In this document: piece by piece, positions 35,348 through 47,435 of the stretch
Layout: each line of letters begins with the position of its first letter
How positions within the stretch are numbered: the first letter of the stretch is position 1
Assembly (NCBI GenBank): GCA_027924585.1
Contig: BSBM01000597.1
Span: 3,859,501-3,923,500, forward strand
Reading direction: 5' to 3'
DNA length: 64,000 nucleotides
From: Larix kaempferi
Taxonomy: Eukaryota; Streptophyta; Pinopsida; Pinales; Pinaceae
Notes under the pieces: model-generated
What the model was told of the DNA's origin: nothing
What the model saw: the letters and a program-made list of their open reading frames with translations, nothing else
Database searches by the model: none
Translations under genes and position numbers: made by a program

Positions 35348-35563
35348 TTAAGTTCCTATTAGGGAAAATAGATGATTAGCTAACACAAATCTAAAGACAC
35401 TAAAAGAATAACCAAAAAGACAAAAAGAGATAGGTGTTAAGTACACTATATTCTCACTAATCAATGTACAACATATACAATGAGAGATGACCAGTGGTTT
35501 CTTCTTCCAAATCGTCTCTTAGAATTCTCAATGAATTTTATTACCCTGACAGATTAGGTTCCA
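35348..35563 (-). repeat. 3' LTR of the LARD-like element
   Basis: 216 bp. It shares with 38889-39105 the words AAGTTCC-ATTAGGGAAAATAGAT, AATCAATGTACAA and TATACAATGAGAGATG. Confidence 0.8.
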
Positions 35564-37664
35564 CCAAACCCCCCATTAATCCAAAGGGGTTTATATGATT
35601 CCAAGAAAAGAGAGTTGAATAAATGAAAGTGGACAACTACCAAGGCTGAACATTTCCAACTTGACAATCTAAATTTGCCAAGTAAGTTACTAGAAGCTAA
35701 CATATCTTGCTAAGTACAAGTGCTCTCTAAAGTGGTGGTTTTGGCTGACCACAAGCCAAAAAGGTTAGCAAAAGCTGAAATATTCTACTAAGTGGTTGGT
35801 TTAAGGTTGACCACAAACTCTTGAACTTGGAAAGAACTCTAGTTCTCGCTCCAAGGTTCTCTTTGGAACTTGGCATGGAGGCTGAACGATTCACTGGAAA
35901 GTGGTGGTTTGGGGACCACCATTTGGTATCCAACAGAAGCAACAGGAAGCTGATGGGTGGTTTTAGGATTACCACAAACCAACTGGAGCTCAATCTATTT
36001 AGGGTCACTTGTTCCATCTTCCTTACTCTCACTCGCTTGTTTATGATGGTCTTCATTCCCCCTTGTTAAGAACAACGTGAGGAGTGGAAAGTCTCATGGT
36101 AGTTATGAGTGTCAAAACTAGACGTAGAATACCACAAACTGATGAGTACTCTAGAGCATGGCTTTATTTTGTCTCCTAGATACATCTATGAATCTGTCCT
36201 ACGAAACTAGTCGTGGATCATGCTCGCTTGTTCTATATTACTTAAGGAAGGTTGTGACTTCTTGTTGTTAGAATGATAAGAGTTCAAAATTTGAAGCCTG
36301 GAATCATGTTTCCCCCTGTTAGGTACAGGCTAAGAAGTAGTAAAATTTTATGCTGCAAGTTTCAATCTTGCAGGTTTCTTCAGTGTCGAACATCTATATG
36401 AAGAATGGTTATGCTTCCCGCAATGCTGAAAATGATGAAGACCAAAACATTGATCTTTCATATAGCCAACTTGATCAAAATGTTGGCATATGGAACTTTG
36501 AACAAGTTGTACATCTTCTGAAATTATTTCATTGTGTGCTGGTAGATGATAGAAATCATATTAAAAGGAGAGGGTTGCTCTGAACAAACACCAGTTCAGA
36601 ATGTTGATTCCTTTGTTGTACATTGTCCTCTTTGGGTTTTGAATCTTGCTGATTATTGATAATTGTTTTGAGAGTTTCTTTTTTTTATTGCGATTGAGTT
36701 GTCTACAACAGTAAGTATTAGAGTGTTCAACGGCTCTAATATTTCTTCAGTTTGAGACATTATGAAGGTTGTGTGAGGCTTCCTTGTGTAGGAAGGACCA
36801 AGTAGACTCAATCAACAAAATGATGGATTCTTGCAATTCCACCCTTTACAAATAAGACTTAGTAGAATCAAACTCAAAAAGTGAAGGGTGTTGGTCTCAA
36901 CCGACAATGAACCCAAGTACAATGGAATTCAAGTTTCTTCCAATTTGATACTTACATAAAACACTGCAAGTACCAAAAATGCACTAGAAATTACAAAAAT
37001 ACAACAGTGTGCAAGTTACAATTCGGAATGTTGAATTGATGAATCTGTTATTCCTGAGTTCTTGTGTGATGACGATATGATTTTGCAACTTCTTATTTTG
37101 GAGCAGTTGTAGCAACAACTGCAAACTTGATTGGATCCTTCAAATGGGCACTCCAAACCAGCCCCAAATCTTCTTTGGAATATCAATACTATCAACCAAC
37201 TGCAACTTTCACAATGCAAGGGAAAAAAACTGCAGAGGGATTCAAGATTTCAGAACATGTTGCAATAGTCACCGTTGCAATAGGCTAGGCTGCAACAGTC
37301 AGTAGTGTGGATTTGCAATTTGTGGAGGCAATATGTAACACTAGAGGTATTTCACTCGAAATACTATCAAGGCTTCAACAATTAGGGTTTCTCGTTATAT
37401 TCTAAGGTAGCAACAATACTAGTCTTCAACAAATGAAACTCAATAATAATATCGCGCAACAATATGTTTCAATGGAAATAAACAAATTTCAAAAATAAAA
37501 TGACACCATTCACATAATAAATTATCGAGTGATACCATACTCAATCATTTTGATGTTGTACCGAAGCAAGCGCCACGTCTTACACTAGTATTAACAGCTC
37601 TTATCGAGACCTCACAGCTCCTCTAGTTCACAATTCGGTCCTCTCTCACCCTACCGGAATTAAG

Positions 37665-37832
37665 CTTCAACGCACTCTAAGACAATGTTCAAAAATACAA
37701 TACAATGAGAAAATTTCAACGCACTCCAAGACAGTACAATACAATGAGTAGCTTTCAATGCACTCCAAGATAGTGGTCAACAATACACTATAATGAGTAG
37801 ATTTCAATGAACTCCAAGACAATGGTGTCCAT
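37665..37832. repeat. ~50 bp repeats inside the LARD-like element
   Basis: CAAYGCACTCCAAGACA...AATACAATGAG words occur four times with small indels. Confidence 0.75.
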
Positions 37833-38874
37833 ACCACTAGATGAGGAGGAAATAGGGTTCGTGTTACATAGCCCAATTTGGAACTTCAATACAAAGTCTT
37901 CAATGCATCTTAAGTCTCAGGTCGTGGTGGCGATTAGGGATTACTCTTCAATGAATGCACCAAGAGATCTCACACCACCATGGGAGAGAGACCACGCACT
38001 AGTAGAGAGCCCATGATATTATTTACACAACACTTTTCATTTAAGGAGATGGAGTTAGAGCTTCCACGATAGCACAATAGTATTCATACCATACCCAACA
38101 TTTTTAGCTTCTAGTATGCATCATTTATCCAGTCTTCAACGAATGGTCTCAACGAGCAGCGTGCAACTTCAATCCTTTTTTTATAAAAAAAGAGACGCAA
38201 CTGCAATGTTCCTACTGGGGAATGATAGCACCGTCTGGGTTCACCTCCAACGAGCACCAAGCAATGAGTTTAGGTTTCCACCAGTCAAAAAAGTGGCACA
38301 CCACACTCCACGATGAAAAAGAGAGGGACTCCATGCCGGGTCATATGCATTAATGCACTAGAAACCATTGGATGCAATAGTTGCAATAGTATCAGAAATT
38401 AGGCTTCGAACTCACGTGCAATGGAGTCTTCACATTTTAGAACGGGAAGGGATGGCTTATGAACAAATTTTAGAGGCTAATATTTTGGCCCTTCTTGCTA
38501 TGGAAAACATGGCACCGATGCAGAGAAAACAATCAAATATCTGTTGTGCATAAAGAATGGAGAATCACAGAAGTCTACGTCTTCGACACCCTTGTCAAGA
38601 GGGCCTTCACGTGAATGGAGGGAGTAGCCTTTTGGTGTGCACGCAAGTCAACTATAGTACATGGGTGCAAAAGAAACAATATTTGTTTCCTATGAGAGTA
38701 GGGAATATGGTAGACGAACATAAAGGGAAAAGAAAATACTGGAATAAATGCACATCGAAGAATAATCATGCAAAGAGAAGAATGAACGAGTAGAGGGAAG
38801 AAGTGGAAGACTGAGGAGAAGCTAGGCAAGTAGAGAATATGGCAGATTTGAGCACATGCCACAAGTTCATAAGA

Positions 38875-38885
38875 GCTTGATACCA
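38875..38885 (-). other. Primer-binding-site-like sequence of the LARD-like element
   Basis: On the minus strand this reads TGGTATCAAGC, close to the initiator tRNA-Met site, three to four bases inside the right LTR. Confidence 0.6.
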
Positions 38886-38888
38886 CTT

Positions 38889-39105
38889 TTAAGTTCCCAT
38901 TAGGGAAAATAGATTATTGGCTGACACAAATCCAAATACGTAAGAAGAAGAACCACAAAGACAAAGAGAGATAGGTGTGAAGCACATTATTTTCTCATTA
39001 ATCAATGTACAATATATACAATGAGAGATGGCCCTTGGTTTCATCTTCCAAGTGGTCCTTGGAATTCTCAATGATTGTTCACTAACCCTGATGGATTAGG
39101 TTCCA
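38889..39105 (-). repeat. 5' LTR of the LARD-like element
   Basis: 217 bp partner of 35348-35563. The two differ at roughly 15% of positions by eye, so the insertion looks older than the copia element. Confidence 0.8.
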
Positions 39106-39116
39106 ACACCCTTAGT

Positions 39117-40060
39117 ATGATTTACAATGGTTGGTTTTTTAGAAGCAAAACATTTTTGAGATAGGGACCACTCTCTTTGTACCTATGGAATTGCAGGGCA
39201 TAAATGAATAAGGTAGACTCCATTGAAGATATTACAAGGGAACTTAAGCTTCTATTTTTTAGTTTTTTCAACTATGTCAACATTCCCAGCATGACTTGCA
39301 GTGGTTTTTTTTTTTCCCCCAACATGACTTTCAGCGACTGGTTGCTTGTCTCTAGTATGACTTGCATTGACTAGTGACTTATCATTAATGTGACTCACAA
39401 TGGTTAATGATGTGTCTTCAACATGACTAGCATTGGTTGATGAATTATTTCCATTATGACTTGCAGTGACTAAATTATTTCCCCAAATGTGACTTGCATT
39501 GGCTTAGGAAATCCCCCCAACATGAATTGCAGTGGATGACGACATGCCCCCTTGTCTTTGTATCTTCTTCTTATTATTCATATTTCTATTCCTTTTAAAC
39601 TGATGGATACTAGTATTTATACTTTCACCACATGAGGTAGAAGGAGGAGGGCCGTATGTAACTGGTGAAGAATGCAAAGTGTTTTGATGGATTTGACATA
39701 TAGTACTTGCTTGAGAAGCATTAGGAGCATTCAATACATTTGGAGTGGAAAACAACTAAACCGGTAGCCCTATAGTGAATCGAGGAATATTCAAAGTGGC
39801 CATTAAGGGAGGAACAACATTTCCAATAAACAGAACAACACAAGGATCCCCTTTTATAGGGGTCCCTTGGTTGGTCTAATCAGGAATATTAGCCATATAC
39901 TCTGATTCAAAAATCAAGAAATCTCTAAGGCATTCTATGGAGGTCAAAAAATTGCAATCAACGCATTCCTATAAAATACTCTCTCATATATAGCCAAGCA
40001 AACTCACTCTCCTAGAAATCAAACCAAGGTGGTTATGTCCCGAGTTCAACCAATAAAGAG
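39117..40060 (-). pseudogene. T1 gag part with second zinc-knuckle module and short peptide repeats
   Basis: On the minus strand, 39755-39504 gives a Ser/Asn-rich gag-like frame (FSTPNVLNAPNASQ, STICQIHQNT). From 39540 to 39290 a ~39 bp unit is repeated six to seven times and encodes ASH-x-G/x-N-K-x-V-type 13-residue repeats. A degenerate zinc knuckle (CNIFNGVYLIHLC) follows at ~39230-39190, with one Cys and the His lost. The same repeat-plus-knuckle module recurs on the other side of the LARD-like element. Confidence 0.6.
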
Positions 40061-40132
40061 CCAAGCATGGGCCTTCTGAAGGTCATCTTGGGATGGTTAG
40101 GGCCCAAGTTCAATGAAGAAGGTGTGATATAT

Positions 40133-41323
40133 TGTTATACCCTTATTTTCCACCCTAGAGACTCATTGGAGACTCTACTTCATTGCCTATATGAGACACT
40201 TATCTTTGTACCTTTATCTAGCCTCATTTTTCCCACTTGTTTTCCACCATCTCTAGTTCTGTTGTAGATTTTTCTCCTGTGGACAGGTGAGAACCCTCTT
40301 AAACCCTTTCCCTTAGTTCAAGGAAAACCGTAGGATAGACCTATGTGATTTTGCCACTAGATCTGAATATATAGACACTAGGTCTACACATCCACTTTCA
40401 TGCAATTATGTAAGAAGAGAGGGAAATGAAGGTGGCATACCTTAGACAAAAGAGATCCTTTGGTGCAGATAATCCTTAGCTATTGCAGACCTGATAATAC
40501 TCTAACTCTAACTCTAGTTATCCAATCAACCTATACACAAAGAAACATCCAAACCTTTCTCATAAACCTCTTGACATATAAAGGATGCATAAAAATGAAC
40601 ATATAAACATAGATCTAAGCTAGCATAAAGAAGATGCAATATGTATTACGCAAGAAATAATAGATTCAAAATATATGTGTTATGAATTATGTAGATCTAT
40701 AAAAAATAACCATAATCATCCATGAACATGATAGGAGGGGGGAAATATCACATATCTATATTGAGTGATAACCAGATACATGCATCATATATTACCTTGT
40801 GGTGATGATGCAGATGTCTTCCAATGTTCTTGATCCAATACCTTCCAAAGATGAAGACAATAGGTTGATCAAAAGGGATGAGAGAATCAGGACAATTTCA
40901 CCAGCATAACAATACATAGAAAGAGTCTCCCTTTTCTCATTAAATGGCCTCAATATATAGGTGAATGGAGGGTGAATCTAGACTCCAAGTGATGGATGGG
41001 CTCAAGCTAGTGTGTGAGTTCCCATGTAAGGTGAGTTGGAACCAAGTCATGTACATCCTCCATTCAAAATAATGCAAAAAACTCAAGGATAGGTGGACCA
41101 TCTCCTCCCTAAAGGCATGTACAGAGGGATGTTGTCACCCCCCTACAAGAATGCAAGGAGGGATGTCAGACTCACCATCGCCCCCCTAAAGGCATACAAA
41201 GGGTGATGGTGGACAAAAAGTGGGAAAAGTGAGGCTAGAGAACGGTACAAAGATAAGTGTCTGAGATAGGCAATGAAGTGGAGTCTCTAATGAGTCTCTA
41301 GGGTGGCAAATAAGGGTATAACA
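40133..41323 (-). repeat. Candidate T2 3' LTR with 122 bp inverted ends
   Basis: The segment starts TGTTATACCC and ends GGGTATAACA. The terminal inversion continues for about 122 bp (40133-40254 against 41323-41202) at about 90% identity. A purine tract on the minus strand (TTTAGGGGGCATC, 41336-41324) abuts its minus-strand start, as for an LTR. Inverted ends this long are unusual for an LTR. An inserted foldback element is the alternative. I see no target-site duplication. Confidence 0.6.
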
Positions 41324-42659
41324 GATGCCCCCTAAAGTGTGAGGTCATAAGAGAAGCTGATGGCGAAGCACTTTACATATAAGAGATGTTAGGGAAAGGT
41401 TATGGAAACAAGAAAATGGAGAGAACCTGGAAAAATAAATCAGGAATATATATCATCCCCGAGGAGGGCATACCCATGCTCGAAAAAATTGGTACAAAGA
41501 ATGGCCGCCAATAGTATACTGCGGATCCATGAATGATGTGTGAGGTCATGGCCACAAGAAATACAAAAGTGGATCCATGTCATGACAAATAACATAGCCA
41601 CCGACCAATACAATGTGGATCTATGTGAATCAATGAGATCATAGCCACCAACCAATACAGTATGTATCTATGTCGCAATATACAATATACATGTCAGGAG
41701 GACAAATAGCACCAATTAGCGTGCATAGATGGTCCTCATGCAATTTCTGTACTGGTGATATAACTCCAACGAAACTTGGGAGGGGAAACAAGGATGAGTG
41801 ATGAAACCCCTAAACCCAAGGTCTTCGTCTCAACCCTGATGGTGTGATTCTACAACATGTGAATAGATTTGTTGATGTCGAACATGTGAGAATCCATCTG
41901 ATTACCAGTCAATTATTTTTACCGTTAACATATGTGATGGATTCCACCGATGATGATAATGGATCCCAAGACACCTAGCACATTTTAGCGAGTGTGAATA
42001 GATGAGCTGACGTTGAACACTCGTAGAATCACTTGATTAGGAGTCAATGATGTTTACCCCTTCTCAAACGCAAGGAATCCTACTACTGAGGACTACAAGG
42101 TCCATGGTACTAATGTTTCTATATCCACTTCCTAGATAGGGAGTTTGTGTCAATAGGAAGGAATCTATCAAAGGAGGGCCTTAATGTATCCCCCATCAAT
42201 CGAAACGAAACTGACATCGAGATATGTGATAAAGATGTATGATAACTAAGTACAACAAGATGACATAGGGATGGATGAAGGTCAATAAGACTGTAGAATG
42301 GCCGACTAAGGTTGACATTCCCTTGAACATATAGCATGACAATTGTGTGACTAGGAAACATAGACTCAAGAACACCATATAGACCATAGTGCAACAACAC
42401 ACCAGGCATCGAAACACCCTACATAGTGATTGGAAGAGTAACCAGTCCAAGATGTACCGTGACTCAAGGAAATGGTATGGTTCTGAAGAAAGGCTATAAC
42501 CCAACTGTAAGAAAAACATGCAAACAGGTGCCATGTTTAAGGGTGATGTACAATATGCTACCTCTTGAATGAAATAGAAAATGGATTTCTCCCCCCCCTT
42601 TTCTCTTTTTTTTAATTACATTTTTCATTTTGAATGATCTCAAACAAGATATAGAAGTA

Positions 42660-43480
42660 TGATTGATGGTATCTTCTCTGTAAAATTTTAACGAGCCCGA
42701 AGAAGTAAACTCGAATCCTTCTTCATTTTTTAACGAGCTTGAAGAAAATATAGAATAATGCTCGATAAGATACTATCCCATGGATTTTTGTCGAGCCCAA
42801 GTCAGTTAATGCTCACAAGTGTTTTCATATTTAGAGAGTCTGAAAAACTTAAAGAAGACTCTAAGGTGCACTTTTTTCGTAGATTTAGTCCCCACCGTCC
42901 GAAAAAGTGTAAAATGATACGATGAGGAACTCTTCTAGCCAAAGTTGACTAGAGTATTCATTTTTCATAATTAAACCATGCAGCCCGAAAAAGGGTTAAA
43001 CTTATACCAAATGAATGTTCTTTCAAATCCTTTAACGAGTTTGAAAGGAACAAGCTTGACAATCTTTTCAATTTTAAGGACTCAGAAAAGAGCTTAAAGA
43101 GGGCTCCATAGGTACCTTTTCCATGAAAATCTAATGATCCCAGAAAAGTAAACTTGAGACCTCCTCTCTATTTTTAATGAGATCGAAGGAGAGATGAGAG
43201 AATGATCATAAGGGTACCTTTCCATAAATTTTTAATGAGTTTGGAAAAGTAAACTCGAGACCTCCTTTCTATTTTTAACGAGTTCAAAGGAGAGATGGAA
43301 GAATGCTCATAAGGATACCTTTTTTGTAAAATTTTAACATTCCCGGAAAAGTAAACTCGAGACCTCCTTTCATATGCACCTCATCCTTGTAATTTAAATG
43401 AGCCAGGACAAGTCAACTAGAATCCATATTTATTTTTTAAGAAGCTTAAAGAAGAGAGAAAAATGCTCCATAAGGTGCCT
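42660..43480. repeat. ~101 bp diverged tandem repeats in the T2 3' region
   Basis: The word GRAAAAGTAAACTYGAGACCTCC recurs at ~43144, 43245 and 43347. Weaker relatives occur upstream (for example near 42700), each with a TTTTTAAYGAG segment. The array separates the last T2 open frame from the 3' region. Confidence 0.75.
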
Positions 43481-43483
43481 TTT

Positions 43484-44017
43484 TCATTTAGTTTTAATGA
43501 TCCCGAAGAAGGGATAAAGGAATACTTGATAAGTTCCAACAAGGACACCATCGTAATCGACTAACTCATATTCCCCCTGATGTAGCATACATTTAACTTT
43601 GTAGGGACGGTGCCATAAGGGTTGGGTAGTTGTAACAAGGGTGTGCATAAGTTTTCTCATATTTACCTGATTGGGAAGAAGAGATGCACTATGGTACTCC
43701 TCCTCCCAAGGCTTTTCATGAATAGCCGTGATTTCAATAAGGGTCTCATCCAAAGGTAAGACATAATTAGAAAAGTAATGCAAAATTGGTGAAGAATAGT
43801 CCCATGTGGGTAAGGGATCAAGATTGACAACTAGGTGAGGATCGGGATCAAGATCAAGATCAACAATTGGGTGTGGATATGAATCAACACCGAGATTAAA
43901 AAATAGGTGAGGATAAGGATATTGGAGAATTTCCTCCATATTTTCTGAATTTGGAAGGAAAGAGGCACAATGATGCATATCCTCCAAAGGCTTGTCACAC
44001 AAAGCCATGAATTCCAT
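43484..44017 (-). CDS. T2 open frame downstream of protease, unknown product
   Basis: An uninterrupted 177-codon frame, long for this decayed region. It contains an Asp/Pro-rich stretch (DLDLDPDPHLVVNLDPLP). It also has two similar segments, LCDKPLEDMHHCASFLPN and IHEKPWEEEYHSASLLPN, which look like an internal duplication of about 75-95 residues. It ends with KVKCMLHQGEYELVDYDGVL. It follows the protease on the same strand, where pol would be expected, but no RT motif is present. I recognise no family. Confidence 0.4.
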   Translation of the reverse strand: MEFMALCDKPLEDMHHCASFLPNSENMEEILQYPYPHLFFNLGVDSYPHPIVDLDLDPDPHLVVNLDPLPTWDYSSPILHYFSNYVLPLDETLIEITAIHEKPWEEEYHSASLLPNQVNMRKLMHTLVTTTQPLWHRPYKVKCMLHQGEYELVDYDGVLVGTYQVFLYPFFGIIKTK

Positions 44018-44502
44018 GATTGCTTCATTAGATGGTGAAACATCTGATAGAAATTCCTATGAAGGAGATGGGGAATTAGCCCAAGAAGGAACAACATAAG
44101 GATTGAGATCAACAATTGGGTGATGATTGTGATGTGGGTCAACAGGATTGGACTGAATAACTTGGTAAGCAGTTTCAACCATTAACAGAGGCATAGAATA
44201 TCCCATCAAATCTACTTCTGTAACATTGGGTATCACCAAGGATTAGAAGAATCAAGGGCATGGTTAAAGATGGAATATATCATACAAATGGGAGCTTCTT
44301 GTTTCGGGGGATTAGGTGTTGGAAAAGGGAAACTATCCATTAATGAGGAATCTTTAAACAAACTAGCACCCACACTTTCATAACTCTTCATGGAATCACC
44401 TATGAAGGGAACATTACCACTATGAGTGAGTCATAAGTCAGGCATGCAATAAGCAATTTTATCTATAGTGATGATATTCCCTTGATAGGGGAAGAAAATA
44501 AG

Positions 44503-44943
44503 TCAAAGTACCCACGATACTACTAGATTCATGGCATAAAACCAACTATGCCCCAATAAAAAATTATAGTCAAGAGGTGCATCAACAAATTCAACATCTG
44601 TTGTGGCATTTTCCCCCCCTAGCTCAATAGGCAAGGCATGAATGATTACATGTGGTGTAAAAGTATGACCATAAAAGGATTTCAAAGAAGTAGAGGATTG
44701 TACAACCTCGGGAGAGTCTATCGCACGTCGGCATGAGATGGAAATAACACAAGTAGAGGCTCCCTCGTCAATAATGGTACAAAAATTGTTTCCCCCCTGT
44801 ACAACAACTTGTATATGAAATGCCATTTGATGGGAGAGGCTTGGTTGGATATGTTCCATGTAAAAAATAGCCAAACTAGATTCTATGGGGTAAACAGGGA
44901 TTTTTCGTTGTGCATGACAACTTTGCAACACTTTGAGAGTCAA
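44503..44943 (-). CDS. T2 retropepsin domain, active-site Asp kept
   Basis: A 146-codon open frame. FCTIIDEGASTCVIS holds the catalytic Asp (IDEGAS at 44772-44755). IELGGENATTDVEFVDAPLDYNFLLGHSWFYAMN is the flap-to-second-landmark segment, in pieces, typical of plant Ty3/gypsy proteases. The frame is a fragment of a polyprotein, with no own start expected. It is better preserved than the T1 protease. Upstream gag is frameshifted, so expression is unlikely. Confidence 0.75.
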   Translation of the reverse strand: MTLKVLQSCHAQRKIPVYPIESSLAIFYMEHIQPSLSHQMAFHIQVVVQGGNNFCTIIDEGASTCVISISCRRAIDSPEVVQSSTSLKSFYGHTFTPHVIIHALPIELGGENATTDVEFVDAPLDYNFLLGHSWFYAMNLVVSWVL

Positions 44944-45069
44944 GGGGCTTGAGATAAATCTTCAACAATACTGTAATGTTGAGCATATTGAGCGTTGGGA
45001 TTATGTGTTGTTCGATGACGTAGCCCCTTAGGAGGGAGAATGACTGTGTCAAGAGCATGATTCTCTATT

Positions 45070-46100
45070 TCAAGAGGGCCATTTGGTTGGGATGGAGAAA
45101 ATGAGTTCTTTTTTAGGTGAGCCGGTCTCATGTTTCTCATCATTACGGTTATGAGTTGTAAGGGTAATTGTTTCCTCTAATAAAAACATGTTTGATGGTC
45201 CATCCCCTTGGGGAGGATGACCTCCATTGCCCCCTTGTGCAGGTGGATGATTTGTAGCAACCATTTGTTGGTGTTGTTGATGAGGGAAAGGATGAGTTAA
45301 CACGGAATGAGGTGGGGTGGAGTCTTTATGAGCGATGAACTCATTGACTTCTTTTAAGTGTGGACATAGATGAGTCATATGATCGCCCCCACAAATTTTG
45401 TACAGGAATTTCGATTTCCTTTCCTTCTTATTTCCCCCAGCATTAGGGGGTTGTGCTTGCTGTGTTCCAGACTCATTGGAAGGGTTTTTGGCCTTGTTTT
45501 TCTTCTTTTTACCTCCAGGCTGTTGAGATTTCTACGGTTTTGATTATACCTTGTTCACCTCATAGGTTTGAGTTGGAACATTGGATGGTTTGGTAGTAGA
45601 CATAGTTGAAGTAGGTGGACTAGCAATGGAAAGAGTATTAAGTTGTCCACTTAACTGGTTTACTGAAACAACAGAGATAGAACCAACAACACCATTGGCA
45701 TGTGGTCTAGGTGTGGGTCTAGATGGATCAGTTGACGATCAAGGAGCATGCAGGATAATGTCATATAAAGTGCTTGATTGGGAATATATCAAATCCAAAT
45801 GTTGGGCATGACATATAACTTGCTCCTCAGTTATTTCCCCAGCCATAGCAACATCACGAGAAATGGTAGGTAATGATTGACTTCGTAAACCAATCGGCTA
45901 ATAACTGATCAGGAATGGTGGCCTTTACAATCCTTCACCTTCGTCTCCATTCATGAATATGGTCAGAAATATGGGTGGCGGTGTTTTGACGCAAAGATGT
46001 CAAAAGATCTTTTCATGTTTCATAGCAGATAGGTAATTGGAAGTGGGTTAAGAAATCCATTGCTAGCATATTGAAGCTAGAATATGAGGTGGTTGGCGAT
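45070..46100 (-). pseudogene. T2 gag with zinc knuckle
   Basis: In shifting minus-strand frames the order is HISDHIHEWRRR, VKATIPDQLLADWFTKSI (~45935-45880), EEQVICHAQHLDLIYSQSS, a Lys-rich stretch and the zinc knuckle YKICGGDHMTHLC (45402-45364), whose first Cys is Tyr. The 45378-45070 frame that follows is Pro/His-rich. This is the gag plan of large plant gypsy elements. Multiple frameshifts and stops break it. Confidence 0.75.
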
Positions 46101-46800
46101 TCAATCATAACAAACTATACAACACTAGCATGTATCCTATTTCATTAATATTACTATTAAAGGAATATCAAAAGATGCTTTCTTTTCTCAAAAGATGTTT
46201 TTTTTATTGGCTAGAATTGGCCACATGATTTTGAAAATATTATTTTATTGTAAAGAAGGTAGCTAAGTCAACACACCCAAAATAATTTATCCCGTAAAAG
46301 TGAAATCAAGACATATTTTGATCAAAAATAGGAGTTGAGTAGTTGTTTTCTTAAAAACCCAGTAGAGTTAACCAATCAAAATTTCGAACCGATGGCGAGT
46401 TTAACACAGGTCAACCATCTAGGGATTCTAAGTTGAATTTAATAAGAGTCATTCGGAACCATTTTCCAAGAATAGGACATGCAAGTAAATTCATTTTGTA
46501 TTCGTATGTAAATAACATGAGGGTGGCACAGTTATGATAATAGTTTCCTGAGATCTACATGGAGGAATGAAATCGATTGATCGATTAAGTATGGCGGGTA
46601 ACTTTAAGAAATTTATTTTTCATGGATGGATATTGAATTTGAAAGGGGATCATTTTTTGAAAACGTGGTTTTTCTCTACCATTGAACTCTGGCATCATGA
46701 CACATCATATAAAGTGACATGTATTCATCCACGGGAAAAATTTGTATGACAACTGAAGGTAGGCCATGATAGATTTATCTTTGTAATCTCAATAAGAACT
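46101..46800. other. Spacer, no gene recognised
   Basis: Sequence upstream of the T2 gag. I see no LTR matching 40133-41323 and no coding domain. Confidence 0.45.
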
Positions 46801-47110
46801 AGATTGCACTTTCCTGTTGTTAGTAGCCGACATATAATCTTGCACTTTCCTGTAAAAAAATATGTAGAATGCACTTTCCTACTATCAATAGCCAACATAT
46901 AATCTTGCACTTGCTTGTAAAAAAATCTATAGATTGCACTTTCCTGTCAAAACATGTGTAGATTGCATTTGCTTGTTATGATTTACTGTTAAAATTGCAC
47001 TCGCTTGTTATGGTTTAATGGTTAAAACATAAATATTATCATTCTGTATGAGGAATAAGATTACACATGCCTGGCAAAAAAATTGAGATTGCACTTGCTT
47101 GTTAGTATGG
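46801..47110. repeat. Diverged TTGCACTTTCCTGT repeats
   Basis: About nine copies of TTGCACTTKCYTGT with 20-45 base spacers. The first part forms two ~75 bp higher-order units containing RRCCRACATATAATC. Confidence 0.75.
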
Positions 47111-47435
47111 TAAATCTATATATATAGTGTCCGTAGGATATTCTTACATCAGAGTCATCAGAGTAAGAAAAACAAATATTTGATCCAAAGTTGGTCAAAT
47201 CAGGCCCAATTCGTTTGACCTGATATATTGACCAGTATAAAAACATCTATTTATAGTGAATCTGACTCCTGAGTAACATCTATCCCGAGTTGTTTCTATT
47301 TTGGTGGGTTTCTCTTTGTAGCTCAGAACTACGATGGGTTTATTTTTCCATTTTTTGTTCAATTTTTTTCTAACTTGTTTTCATCATTGTCGTTTGCTTT
47401 CTACTATTCTACTCTTCACCACCAGTTACATAATT

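Larger units (their letters stand above)
35348..39105 (-). mobile_element. LARD-like non-coding LTR element
   Basis: Two 216-217 bp direct repeats (35348-35563 and 38889-39105) bound 3.3 kb without any recognised coding domain. Read on the minus strand, the repeats start TGGAACC. The inner edge of the right repeat is followed within a few bases by TGGTATCAAGC (38885-38875), a primer-site-like sequence. The left repeat is preceded by a G-rich tract (GGGGGGTTTGG). This fixes minus orientation. The outer terminus (..GGAACTTAA) lacks the usual CA, and I see no clean target-site duplication, so the ends are approximate. It splits the T1 gag. Confidence 0.75.
22093..40132 (-). mobile_element. T1: Ty3/gypsy-like gag-protease element, nested and duplicated
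   Basis: On the minus strand the order is gag (40060-39117, resuming below 35347), zinc knuckle, protease (35069-34479), a long non-coding 3' region (33900-22093) and the polypurine tract at ~22093-22107. The protease and knuckle types match those of large Tat/Athila-like gypsy elements. No reverse transcriptase, RNase H or integrase was found anywhere in it. The 3' region includes a 1.93 kb tandem duplication. A copia element (24431-31584) and a LARD-like element (35348-39105) are inserted in it. A non-autonomous lineage is likely, but deletion of pol is also possible. Confidence 0.6.
40133..46100 (-). mobile_element. T2: gag-protease element related to T1
   Basis: On the minus strand the order is gag (46100-45070), zinc knuckle, protease (44943-44503), an open frame of unknown role (44017-43484), tandem 101 bp repeats, a 3' region similar to T1 (41324-42600 against ~22093-23900), purine tract and LTR. 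No reverse transcriptase or integrase is visible. The 5' LTR was not found. It is probably truncated near 46100. Confidence 0.6.
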
